Both the position numbers and the translations under genes were made by a program. DNA of 64,000 nt from Macrolepiota albuminosa. Its lineage: Eukaryota; Basidiomycota; Agaricomycetes; Agaricales; Agaricaceae. Positions 10,430 to 20,369 of this stretch are shown here, piece by piece. Position 1 is the stretch's first letter; each line of letters begins with the position of its first letter. The stretch lies in assembly GCA_027475525.1 (NCBI GenBank), contig JAMWFC010000051.1, positions 3,146,616 to 3,210,615 of the forward strand, written 5' to 3'. The notes beneath the pieces are model-generated. The model saw only the letters and a program-made list of their open reading frames with translations, made no database searches and was not told the DNA's origin.

Positions 10430-12409
10430 TCACATACCCCATATGCTGTCCGTTTCCTACTTTAGTTCTCTGAACAATGATATCCCATAATTGTTATATT
10501 GTAGTCATAGTATTTAGCTTATGAATTGGTTTGTACAGAGACATAGGCTCTTTGAAGAAGTTTAACGAAAAGAAAAGGAAAAGGTTTGCGAGAGGCACGT
10601 CCCACTGTGCGACTGACGACATGCCCTGGTGACTGGTCTCCGAAGACTAACTTGGCAAGCCCTGCAGATTGCGGAATTGCTTTGCTGGTCTGTCACGGGC
10701 AGATTATTCCAAGTCCAAACCACCCTTTACAAGGTGAAGGACTGTGGAAACCAAGTTTTCTGAAAGGGACAGTCTTGAACCATTGCACTGATAGGTTTAG
10801 CTGATGAGAATAACCACTCGCATTCCTGGGTCCCACCACTACAGCCGTTACACCACAGGGCATTACAGAGCTATATAGCATTATAAATTAAGTATCCTTC
10901 TTTTCAGCCTCGATTCTCCGATTTCTTCGTGCCTTTTTGCAGTTCTCTTCTCTTGCCTCCACCTAAGGCAGGACACTTCATGCTTCTTGATGGCACTTTA
11001 GGGGGGTTATCTGTGCTTACAGTAAGTACCCTAAGACGTCAGGAGGTTGTACGGTCATGCTTCTATTTACCAAAATAGCACCTCCCGAGATCTCCAATCT
11101 ACTGTTGACCTCACCTTCCATAGCTCCATACCTCCGTACCGCCATACCTTTAAACCTCCATACCTCTATACCCTCATACTTATCAACCTCCTCCCTGACA
11201 ATGAACATAGATATTCAATAGCCCTACCCAAGTACCCAACATGCAGCCCCAACTACTGCCTTAGGGGAACATTTCATGAGTCTGAGATTACTGTCATTGT
11301 ACTTTGGATTTCGTGTACTAATGACTGGCTTATTTCTATATTTATAAATTCAGTATATGTTACAAACTATTGGACTAGAAGACTTACTTATAGTAGCTTC
11401 TACAGCTTTTAGCATTTGCTGCAAGCCTCCTCTCTGTAATACAAAGTAAGTTTTAATGCCTCAGTCTTTGGAAAAAGAACTCTGTTTGACCTGTAATACG
11501 AAGTAAGTCTTAATGCTACAGATCAAATGTAAGTATGGGCTAGAGTAAGCGGGAGGTAAAGTAACGTACCCTTAGTCTTTGGTAAAAGAACTGAGGGCTA
11601 GTAAAAGGGGTCCCTCCCACTAAGGGAAGATAGTGGCTAAATAACTATATAGGACAATCGACCACGATCGTCCTAGAGAAGAATATAAGTAGGTAAAATA
11701 AAGAAAATAAAAACAAAAACTTGAGATGCCAGGAAGTAACCGACACGCTGCTGCCACAGTGATGAGTCTATTCCGACACTCTCTTCTTTGGTGTTGTAGA
11801 GGCACTGGCATCCCATACTTGAGGAAGCAAAACAGAAGTTGGTGGATCGAAGTTAAGCTCAAGTTGAAAGTATTTGCCAAATCCTATCTTACCTTTTCAA
11901 TTTTGTCTGATCTTTTTTGTTCGACGTAAACACGGGTTCCGAGGGTAAGGAGCGTTTTTGGAGGCCTCTGCATGGTCAACACTTTACGGATTGCCGAGTT
12001 TAGGGCCGTTTCCGACTCAGTGCCAGTGTTTGGCAGATGCTGGGCAGGGAACAGTAGGGTCCAGGGCTTCATTTATCAGCCAGTTCACATGCAACGGTCT
12101 TGCATTGTCCTCCATGCAACAATTTTGCAATTTCTTTTTCATGCAACGGTCTTGCATTCATACCACTACCATCGCCTCACAGGTGAGCGCAAGTCGCTTG
12201 TACCTCACAGTTGAGTAATTTGACACTCTTCGCAGAGCAGTGATAGCCTCCGTTGTCCGATTTTTGATTCTATTTGCATCACTGTTCCAAGAAGTAGGTC
12301 TATATTCAGTTGCCAGTCGATGAGTCTCTATCTCATTGTGCACCGCAGTTTAAAACGAATACGCTTTCAGAATTATCTTCTGAATAGCAAGTTCATTCAC
12401 AGTAAGCCT
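10430..12409. other. Repeat-rich intergenic stretch left of the gypsy element
   Basis: No supported gene. About 11090-11190 has a degenerate CCATACCTC-type tandem repeat. Near 11434/11490 and 11462/11574 short sequences recur (TAATACRAAGTAAGTYTTAA; AGTCTTTGGWAAAAGAACT). TGCAACGGTCTTGCATT occurs twice at about 12089 and 12142. A segment around 11944-11970 (GGAGCGTTTTTGGAGGCCTC) is nearly repeated at 51129. The gypsy element interrupts otherwise unremarkable sequence at 12413/23950. Confidence 0.5.
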
Positions 12410-12413
12410 ACGG

Positions 12414-13366
12414 TGATGACGCCCAAAGTTTGGTCAGTAACAAATGTAACTATTGTGTTACCGTACCAAGAGTGTGCGTTGGGCGCGCTAAAAGTAATTT
12501 GAGGAGTCCCGGGCAGGTCCCAGAGAACGCGTCGGTGAAAAAGGTGAAAAGTCGGTAACGGGTGTCGGCAAGTGTAAGCGCTAAGGTAAAGCGCCTAGGA
12601 AGAAGCGGTAAGTTAACACGGCAAAGGTGAGCGGCAAGAGCACGATAAGCTTAGCGAAGTTCTAAGCGTCGATAATGCCTGCCGTAGTTGCAAGGCGCGA
12701 ATGTGTCGAAAGTTGGCGAGCGTCTGCGACTGCCGATGAGTTTTGACGTTGCCGACCGTAGCGTGAATGAGCTCTTGATCGTAAGGGAGACTGAGGAAAG
12801 GGGAGTAAACTGTGGTCTATTGTTCTGATGTCTTCTATGTACAAATCGGTAAGTACTTTTATACTACAATGAGTTCGCCGTCGCCAGTGGCTAATGACGC
12901 CAGAGTGCGGTAAACTGGAAAATTTCAAAGGGGTAGCTCCAACGGTTTCAGATCCCTACCGTCCATTCAAGAGCCTTAGCGACGCCAGGCGACAGATCGC
13001 GAAGCTAAACCATCACTCCATCACCCTTCTGTCCGTCAGAGCACCTAAGCGATGTCGGGCGCCAAATCGAGACGCTAAGCGGTGTCAGACGCCAAGGTCA
13101 AACGCCAAGCTGTCCGTCAGTTTTTGATAGATCATCAGGCTTCTCGCTAAGCGCTGTCGTCAGTGACTGATGCCATCTGTCAGTTGTCATTCTGTCTGCC
13201 GATCGGCGCTATCATTGATTGGATCTGCTTCTTGCCGTGCGCGGCCGTCAGAAGTGGCTTAAAATAGGTAAAACGCGTGCGCTAAGTTCGGAACGAGTGC
13301 GGCAAGGTTTCCGGAGCCGGTGCCGAGCCTGCCGTTGATGCGCCTAACCTGTATAGGGTCCTATCA
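12414..13366 (-). repeat. 3' LTR of the gypsy element (953 bp)
   Basis: Starts TGATGACGCCC and ends GGGTCCTATCA on the plus strand, giving short TGAT/ATCA inverted ends. No difference from the copy at 22997-23949 was noticed in a by-eye comparison. It contains 22 copies of CGSYAA/TTRSCG. Confidence 0.95.
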
Positions 13367-13379
13367 TCTCCCCCCAACT
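13367..13379 (-). promoter_or_regulatory. Polypurine tract of the gypsy element
   Basis: On the element's sense strand the bases before the 3' LTR read AGTTGGGGGGAGA, a purine-rich primer site for plus-strand DNA synthesis, directly abutting TGATAGG. Its position confirms that the passenger gene lies inside the element. Confidence 0.85.
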
Positions 13380-13535
13380 GAAAAATTGACTGTCCTCAGT
13401 CACCAAATAAGGCTACCGTTACCGCTTTTGTGACAGGTGGTCCGTGCGTTCTTGAAATTTTGTTTATAGTCCTGGCGCGTGAATTTGGACTTCGTTTCTT
13501 CTCCCCATCTTTTTCTGGCGCTCAACAATAAAAAT

Positions 13536-15773
13536 ATGTCCTTCCGTATTCCAACTCCGCCCCCCGTCCCATCTCAAGCTGCTCAAGAAGCCGCATACGC
13601 CTACATCGCCAAGGCAAACCGTTTCATTCGGCATATTGAGGGCGTTGGCGCCGAGGCGTCTCAAAACTTGGTGGTTGGCGTGATGAAGTTGCTGGAAAGG
13701 TGGTATGAGGTGAGGGTCCTTGGCGTCGGGTGGGATCGCGAAATCGAGGTGCGGGAGTGGTGCCGCGCCCGGTATGTCGATAATCGTGGCGCTGAGTGGT
13801 TGGCGCCTTTCTCCCGCTTTGTAAGTTGTTGTTTTTGCCTGGCGTGTCGCTAAGCTGATTGCTCTCTAGGCGCCTCCCCCTGTCCCCACCATCGAAGATG
13901 AGCTGGAGGACATCCTTTCTGGCGCGTTGCCGATGACCGTAAGCGCATTGGCAACCGAGTGAGTATCTCCTGACCTTTCCTTCCTTAGCTATGGACTGAA
14001 CTATCCCCTCGTAGCAAACAAGAGGTGCTGGAACCCCTTGCTCGCTTGCAGATCGAGCAAGAGCAGGAGGAGGCTGCCGCTGCCGCTGCCGCGCACTCCT
14101 TGGCGGTGGCAAGGGCAGAGCTCGCCAAGGAGCAGAAGAAGGAGTCCGTTGCCGAGGGTTCCAGCAAGGGGTCTCGCGCCGGCAGTGTTCAGAGCCCCAC
14201 ACTGCCGGCAGGCACACAGGGTTCGCCTTCAAAGCCTGGAAAGGCTTTGAAGAAAAAGGTAAGTCTGCTGTCGTTGGCGCTTCTTCTTACCGGTGGTAAC
14301 TGTCGCTAGTCTCGCAAGGGGAAGGGTCCTCAATACGAGGTACGCCGTCGTGACACTTTGCCGACCTTCTACTGACTCTCTCCCAGCTCCCTAGTCAGAC
14401 TACTTTCGACGACAAGGAGTTGAAGGGTCTGCTCTTGCCGCGCCGGGAAGATGTAGTGATGGACGAGGGCATCGAGGGAGGAGTGGAGATTCCCGAGATG
14501 AAGAACAAGCGCACGGTTTCCCTGGCGACGCGCCAGGAGTTCAAAGATTCGCGTGGAGCGGTAAGTTGTCTTAGCCTTTTTGTATGATTTTTGTTCTCAA
14601 GCAAAGTAGTGTGACAAATGTTGGGCCGATAACGACCCAGAAAGTTGCTGGTTCCCCACTGGCGCCCAACCCTGTTACCGCTGCGGCACTCTCAAGCGTG
14701 CTTGCACAATTGACGGCGCCAAGAGTCGTGAGCGTGGTGGGGCGCCTGATGCCTTTGTCGAGAAGACCTTTTCCCGGGCGGTTTTGGTCAAGCGGGCTAG
14801 GGAGTTTGTCGAGGGGGAACGTAGGGAGGTTGCCGCTGGGAGAGCGGCGAAGATCAGCAAGTCCTCCTTGGCGCTGCCGACGCGCCAAGGAGATGAATCG
14901 GAATCGGTCGGACAACGCGGCGCTGGCGAGCGCCAAGAAAAGCGCAAGGCCTCCTCCCCAAGCAAGGGCAAGGGTAAGGCCAAGCGCGTACGTATCGAGT
15001 CGCCCTCCCCCTCTCCAATTGCTGAGGACACGGAGATGAGGGAGCTTGGAGAAGCTCTTGCCGCCAGCCGCCTTCCTCCCGTTAGCGGTGAGGCTGGCCC
15101 CAGCCGCCTACTGTCCCCTCTCTCTTTGCCTGAGGACGCGCCACACGATGTTTCGACTGCTGGCGCCCCAGGAGATGAGGGTGACGTGGTAATGGGGGAG
15201 CCCGCTGGCGCACAGGAGTTGGCCGGGGAGGAGGAGAAAAGGGAAGGGTCGCCAAGCCGCGAGGAGGAAGAGGGCGGCAATGAGGATGCTGAGGGGGAGT
15301 TGGAGGAGACTTTGCGGGACGGTCCTGGCGAGTCCCAGGAGTTGCCGACGGTGGAGCCTGCCGCCCCCTGGGTAAGTGAAGGCGACTTGGCGACACAGCT
15401 CTGGACGAGCTCGAGTGGGCCCTCGTCGTGGACCCCCCAGCCTCAGCCACGAGTCACTGGCGACTCTTACGAGTGGCTGGGGGAGGACTTGGTGTATCCC
15501 GTGGTGGCCCTTTACCCGCCTCAGGTTATAGAGCGGCTGGGGGTTCGTGCGGCAAGCATGCGTGCGGTTTTGGGTCGCGAGCGCGAACGCGTTCGTCAAC
15601 AGATCATGGCTTCCCGACTTCGGTACTCAAACTTGACCCGAAGCATGGAGACCCTGGAGGAATACCAAGCCGACTGCAACGAGGCGCTAGAGTGGCAAGT
15701 CCTCAATCAGGTCCAGGTTGGCGACCTTCTGCCATTCGACGACTCCTTGCCGCTTTCCGATCGTGAAGACTGA
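13536..15773 (+). CDS. Passenger gene in gypsy element: Zn2Cys6-like, acidic, coiled-coil protein (661 aa)
   Basis: Six exons: 13536-13820, 13870-13958, 14015-14258, 14310-14339, 14387-14560 and 14610-15773, totalling 1986 nt in one continuous frame with GT..AG introns. Residues 1-95 hold a small putative domain (MSFRIPTPP...; EVREWCRARYVDNRGAEW). Exon 3 is Glu/Ala-rich coiled coil then Lys-rich (KKK). Exon 6 opens with C-D-K-C and continues C-W-F-P...C-Y-R-C-G-T-L-K-R-A-C, a C-x2-C-x8-C-x8-C-x2-C-x6-C cluster close to the fungal Zn2Cys6 type but with a longer first loop. Then come a basic patch (GKGKAKRVRI), a long acidic Ser/Glu stretch and a C-terminal helical region (VLGRERERVRQQIM). A DNA-binding regulator is the inference. 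It is transcribed against gag-pol. The broken gene at 2611-4615 is a relative with the same pre-cysteine intron. Confidence 0.75.
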
Positions 15774-16196
15774 CGGACCTTAGGGTAGATAGGCCGTCGT
15801 GTATTTAGTTTTTGTTTTGTACGCGTAAATATATTTCTTGCCGCCTTCTTGCCGAGTGGAAGGACAAGTCCCATAATTTGAGTTAGCGCAGCCGCAGAGA
15901 GCAAGGAAAGTATAGCAAAGAGAAAGCAAGCGGTAAGTATTCTGAGGTAGGTATTAGCAAGAGGAGTAGTAGGTGAGGGACTTAGACAAATTTTTGAGAA
16001 AAGGGGAACGCTCAGTAAATCATCATGGCGAAAAACCCCTGGCGAGAGTTGCGCAATGCGCTAAGCGTTGGCGACACGCTAGCGCTGCGGCTTGACTATG
16101 TAAGAAAATGTCTGTTGAATATAGTATAGTAAGTATCGGCAAGCAAGATAAGTAAAGTAAGTAATAGAAAAAGGAGCTTATCAATAATATTCTTTT
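15774..16196. other. Spacer between passenger gene and pol in the gypsy element
   Basis: Convergent 3' ends meet here: the passenger gene stops at 15771-15773 (+) and pol stops at 16197 (-). No further gene is seen. It carries about seven CGSYAA/TTRSCG hexamers, for example at 15838, 15883 and 16058. Confidence 0.6.
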
Positions 16197-19100
16197 CTAA
16201 TCGTTTTCTTCTTCTTCAACTAAAGTCGGCAAGTCATCATCGTCCAATAGTTCGGTTTCCTCAAGTTCTCTTAACTTGGCGGTGTCGATATCTAGCGCTT
16301 CAAGCGGCAAGTCAATGTGTTCTCTAGCGAGGTACGGTAATAGGCGAAAGGCGGCAACAGGTCGGTGTAGGACTGAACCATCTAATTCACAGAGCACGTA
16401 AGCGCCTCCACGGTTAATAGGCGAAAGGCGGCAACAGGTCGGTGTAGGACTGAACCATCTAATTCACAGAGCACGTAAGCGCCTCCACGGTTACGGGAGA
16501 TAACTACCAAAGGTCCAAGATAGCGCGGGCGCATTTTCTTGTTGTAAGAGGTTTCGATTTTGGAGTTGCGCATAAGCACTAGCGCGCCTCTCGGGAAGTT
16601 GTAATCCTTGATAGTGGCGCTATGGTCGGTCTCGAATCGCAGGGCTGCTTGGCGACGTGCGCTAAAGACTACCTCGTGGAGTCGCTCTAAATCTTCTTTC
16701 CTTCGCTGGAGATCAATAGCTTGTCTGGCGATAAGATCGGTAGTCGCTAAGATGCTGTTGGGTCTAAATCTTCTTTCCTTCGCTGGAGATCAATAGCTTG
16801 TCTGGCGATAAGATCGGTAGTCGCTAAGATGCTGTTGGGAGCTGGCTGAAGGTAGGTCGCTTCTATGATGTCGGCAGGGAGTAAAGGATGGGTGCCAGTA
16901 GCCGCGTAATAGAGAGAGCAACCCATGCGCTTACGAATAGTAACTCTTTCCGACCAGAACACTGAATAGGTCGCTTCGCTCCAACGAGACTCGTCGCCAT
17001 CGACTGCCTTGAAGAGTGCTTGCCGAACGTCAAAGTGGGGTCTCTCTACCAGGCCATTGGCGCGCTTGTTGTAGCCAGATACTCGAATGTGGTGAATGTT
17101 GTATTTCTTGGCGAGGTATGTTAGCGCTTTGATGATGGGCGCACCGTTATCCGTGACGATTTCTCTTAGCGCTCCCCAACGGCAAATGACGTCCTCAAAT
17201 AGCCACTTGGCGACCGCGTTGGTATTTTCCCTCTGAAGCATTCGAAATTCCGGCCAGTGGATTAGCGAGCAGCAACCTTGAATGATGTACTTGTAGCGAC
17301 CAGATTTGGGCATGTGCATGGTATCGACGTAGATTTTGCTGAAGAGGGGAGCTGGCGTTGCAACGGTTGGCGGGATGAGCACTTGGCGTGTTTGTTGAAT
17401 TTGGCAGAGGTGGCAAGTCCTGATGTACCAGGCGATGTCGGCACTAGCGTGTGGCCACCAGAATCGTTCTAACAGAGAGGCTCGGGTAGCGTACAGACCT
17501 CTATGTCCTAGCTCGTCATGCATAGCGCGCAAGACTCGTAAGCGACTTTCTGGTTTGATGATCAGCTTGTGAGCGCCGTCTCGATTACGTCGCCAAAGTC
17601 GGTTGTCGGTAAAGAAGAAGTGGGTAGCATAGCGGATAAAGGTAGCGTATTGTTCGTCGGTAAGGTCTGGGGGTCGCTTAAGGTCTTGTAGCCATTGTTC
17701 AACTATTAGCAAGCGACTGTCCTCTGCTTTTGCTTGGTAAGACCTGGGGGTTGCTTAAGGTCTTGTAGCCATTGTTCAACTATTAGCAAGCGACTGTCCT
17801 CTGCTTTTGCCTTGGCGGATCGGGGGACGGCATCGTAGGTCAGGTTTCTGCTGTCTTCTCTTAGCGACTGGGGTTCCTGTACGACTTTTAGGCGGATCGG
17901 GGGACGGCATCGTAGGTCAGGTTTCTGCTGTCTTCTCTTAGCGACTGGGGTTCCTGTACGACTTTTATTGGTGACGAGTCTTGACTGAAAATGCTTGCCG
18001 TGTAGAAGGTGAGGGGTGCGCTAAAGGTCTCGGGGCGGTAAGGGACAATGGGATGTAGAAGGATGCTGGTAGGCTGTTGCCGTCGTAATAGGGTAATTGG
18101 CTGTTGTATGAGGTGCACGAAACCATGTAAGCGGTCGATCCAGTCCTCGAAATCGCTATCAGCCTGAGGGTCCACTGCCGGGTCGCCAGGCTGCCGTGGT
18201 CGCCTAGAGAGTCCATCTGGGCCGTGGAAAGTGCTCTTGACGTGTACCAGCTCAAAGTGAAACATGAGGATAGCGACTACCCACCGGTTCATGCTAGCGG
18301 ATGGCTGGATATCGGGATTCTGCAGCATGCCTTTAATGTACCTAGCGTCGACTTCAACAATAAGGTTCCGCACGCCAATCAAATACATCTTTAGCAACCG
18401 GAAGGCTTTGAAGAGTCCATAGAGCTCTAGCTTAGGCTGACTGTAGCGAGACTCTCTGTCGTTTAGCGTGATAGACCCAAAGCGGTTGTAGCGTCGCTGT
18501 TTTCGATTGTCGCTAAGGCATTGGCACAAGAAGTAGCCAACGGCAATGTACGAGGTGTCCACCGCCAAGATAACAGGGTCGGCAGAGGTATAATCGATGG
18601 GGACTAGGGGCTTGGCGTCCTGCAGAGCTTTTACCAAGTCTCGTTGAGCGGTAACCTGGTCTGGCCCAAATTCGAAGGGCTCGTTAGCGCGGGTGAGTCG
18701 GTTAAGGGCATGTGCGCGATGGGCAAAGTTCTTAACGAATATCCTAAGAACGCCAACGGTGCCAAGAAAGGCGCGAACTTCAGATAAGTCGCGGCAAGGA
18801 CCCCAGCGCTCCAAGAGTGCTAAGCGAGATTCGTCGGGAACACGACCGTCAGGAGTGCAGATGTGACCAAGTATTTTGAACCTTGGCGCGCAAAGGAGAA
18901 GTTTGTGACCGCTAAACGTACCACCGCTATACTTCATACGCTGGAGAACTCGATTGAGCAGCTGGAAAAAGTCCCATAGCGCTAAGCGAATGTTGGAGTT
19001 GTCGAGATGGGTTGCCGGTAAGCCGTTTACGAGTCGCCAGTCTTTGGGGCCTTTGACGCCAACGTCGTCGATGAAGCTAAGGACGTTATGCGGTATCTCG

Positions 19101-20254
19101 GGTTGGAGGATGAAAGTGATGTCGTCGTGGAATATAGGGACTGAGTTTGTCCAGCCCATCGGCAAGGTGACTAGGCGCAGTGCGCCAAACGGAGTTTGAA
19201 AGGTGGTGAGGTCACGGGAAGAGGGGTGGATTAAGCGTTCGTCGTAGCCGACGTAAAGGTCAAGGGTGGCGCCACAAATGCGCCCGGCAAAGGACTCGGC
19301 AACGTGATCAGGGAAAGGCGGTACGCCAGAGTGTCGTATTGTAACTCTATTCAGCGGCTCAAGACTGTGAACTATGCGTAGATTGCCGTTCTTCTTGAGG
19401 ACGCAGAACCAACGGGAGCGGTAAGAACTATTAGAGGGCTCATAGACGCCAGCCTGTATCTTGGTCCTAATGATTTGGCAGACCTCGGCTTCGATCCCAG
19501 GCGGTAACGGTCGGTTGTGCTCAGTCCACGGCACGTGAGGGATAGTCAGGATGACGACAGGCGGGAAGAAATCTGTGCGGAGGCTGCCGCGTTCTGAGTC
19601 CTCCCAAGCAAAAGCTTTGTCTTGCTTAGCGACGAGATCGGTAAGGACATTCAACTCATCTTTGGTCAAAAATCCTGTGTCGTGCTCCTTGGCGAACTGC
19701 TGCTGGCGTTCTGCGGTAAAACGTCCTGTGGGCTGAAAGGGTGGTGGATTCGGTGATAAGGTCGGCATGTCGGCAAGAGGGTCGCCAATGATCTGGCGTT
19801 CGATCCTAAACGTCTCGGGAGAGTGCGTAGCGACCGGTTTTGTCTTAAGCGCAACTGGCTTATATTTCTTTTTAACTTGAACCCCTTTCCTTTTGGGAGC
19901 GTTAGCTTGGTTATACACAGATGTGGAAAGGGGAACTGTAGCCTGAGGTGCGGCAAGTCCAAGAACGGCAGGAGACGAGGCTCCGGGAAGGGTAGTGAGA
20001 TACGTATCGGTAGACGCAATATTTTGAAATGATTCTGAAGCGGTAAGATATAAGTACGCTAGAGCTGAGTCGGTAATATCTGGGTTTTTCTGAGAAAGCT
20101 CAGCGTCGGTAACGGTAGAGGAAAGCAAAACTTCATCGTCAAGACAAGCGGTAGATATAATATTTACAAGACCAGTTGAATGGTCATATTCCAGCGTTAG
20201 CGCTACATCTCCGTGATCGTCGCCAATCACCTCCTCGATGGTCTGTGAAAACAC
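16197..20254 (-). CDS. Gypsy pol: reverse transcriptase, RNase H, integrase
   Basis: Minus-strand pieces 17888-20254, 16747-17712, 16382-16579 and 16197-16397 together form pol. RT motifs include FCVLKKNGNLRIVHSLEPLN, TPFGALRLVTLPMGWTN and the catalytic SFIDDVGVKG. RNase H begins at VILAVDTSYIAVGYFL. The integrase has a zinc HHCC region (HDELGHRG...TCHLCQ) and the DDE residues in YVDTMHMP, IVTDNGAP and GLVERPHFD. The C-terminal GPY/F-like module reads PRYLGPLVVISRNRGG. The tail is acidic (LLDDDDLPTLVEEEEND). The pieces are separated only by 77-bp tandem duplications (dups 3-6). Subtracting 77 bp for each puts all four in the same frame, so the true gene is probably one intact ORF. It is in the -1 frame relative to gag-protease and overlaps its end. 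Confidence 0.88.
16338..16493. repeat. 77-bp period tandem duplication (dup 3) in pol 3' end
   Basis: 16338-16416 matches 16415-16493, a period of exactly 77 bp with a 2-bp chance overlap. It splits the region after the integrase GPY/F-like module and causes a frameshift. Confidence 0.95.
16686..16840. repeat. 77-bp period tandem duplication (dup 4) in integrase
   Basis: The sequence from 16686 recurs from 16763, period 77 bp, truncating the integrase frame at 16747. Confidence 0.95.
17659..17812. repeat. 77-bp period tandem duplication (dup 5), three mismatches near its start
   Basis: 17659-17735 and 17736-17812 share period 77 bp but differ at a few bases (GGTAAGGTCTGGGGGTCGCTT against GGTAAGACCTGGGGGTTGCTT). 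It is the only one of the seven that is not exact, which fits the joining of two slightly different element copies. Confidence 0.9.
17814..17967. repeat. 77-bp period tandem duplication (dup 6) at the RNase H-integrase junction
   Basis: 17814-17890 recurs at 17891-17967. It truncates the RT/RNase H frame at 17888. Together with dup 5 it accounts for the break between the two largest pol pieces. Confidence 0.95.
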
Positions 20255-20369
20255 CGGTGTGGAGGCTCGTTGGCGTGTTGGTCGGTAAATTCATCGTCGC
20301 CAATCACCTCCTCGATGGTCTGTGAAAACACCGGTGTGGAGGCTCGTTGGCGTGTTGGTCGGTAAATTC
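20216..20369. repeat. 77-bp period tandem duplication (dup 7) at the gag-pol junction
   Basis: 20216-20292 and 20293-20369 are duplicates with period 77 bp. After removing one copy, gag-protease and pol overlap by a short stretch and stay in different frames (-1), so a real frameshift junction lies underneath the artefact. Confidence 0.95.

Noticed and set aside
12662..13127. ORFs of 77-88 codons repeated at 12662-13127 and 23245-23710
   Set aside because: They are identical because they lie in the two LTRs of the gypsy element; no protein features, no start context.
14675..15280. Long minus-strand ORFs opposite the passenger gene (14675-15280, 15108-15599)
   Set aside because: GC-rich shadow frames of the real six-exon plus-strand gene; rich in Ser/Pro/Arg with no motif.
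7036..20369. 77-bp tandem duplications as genuine micro-duplications or RT slippage products
   Set aside because: Seven unrelated sequences with exactly the same 77-bp period, frame restoration in pol when removed, and one copy pair with mismatches fit an assembly overlap better than biology. Kept as repeats pending read evidence.
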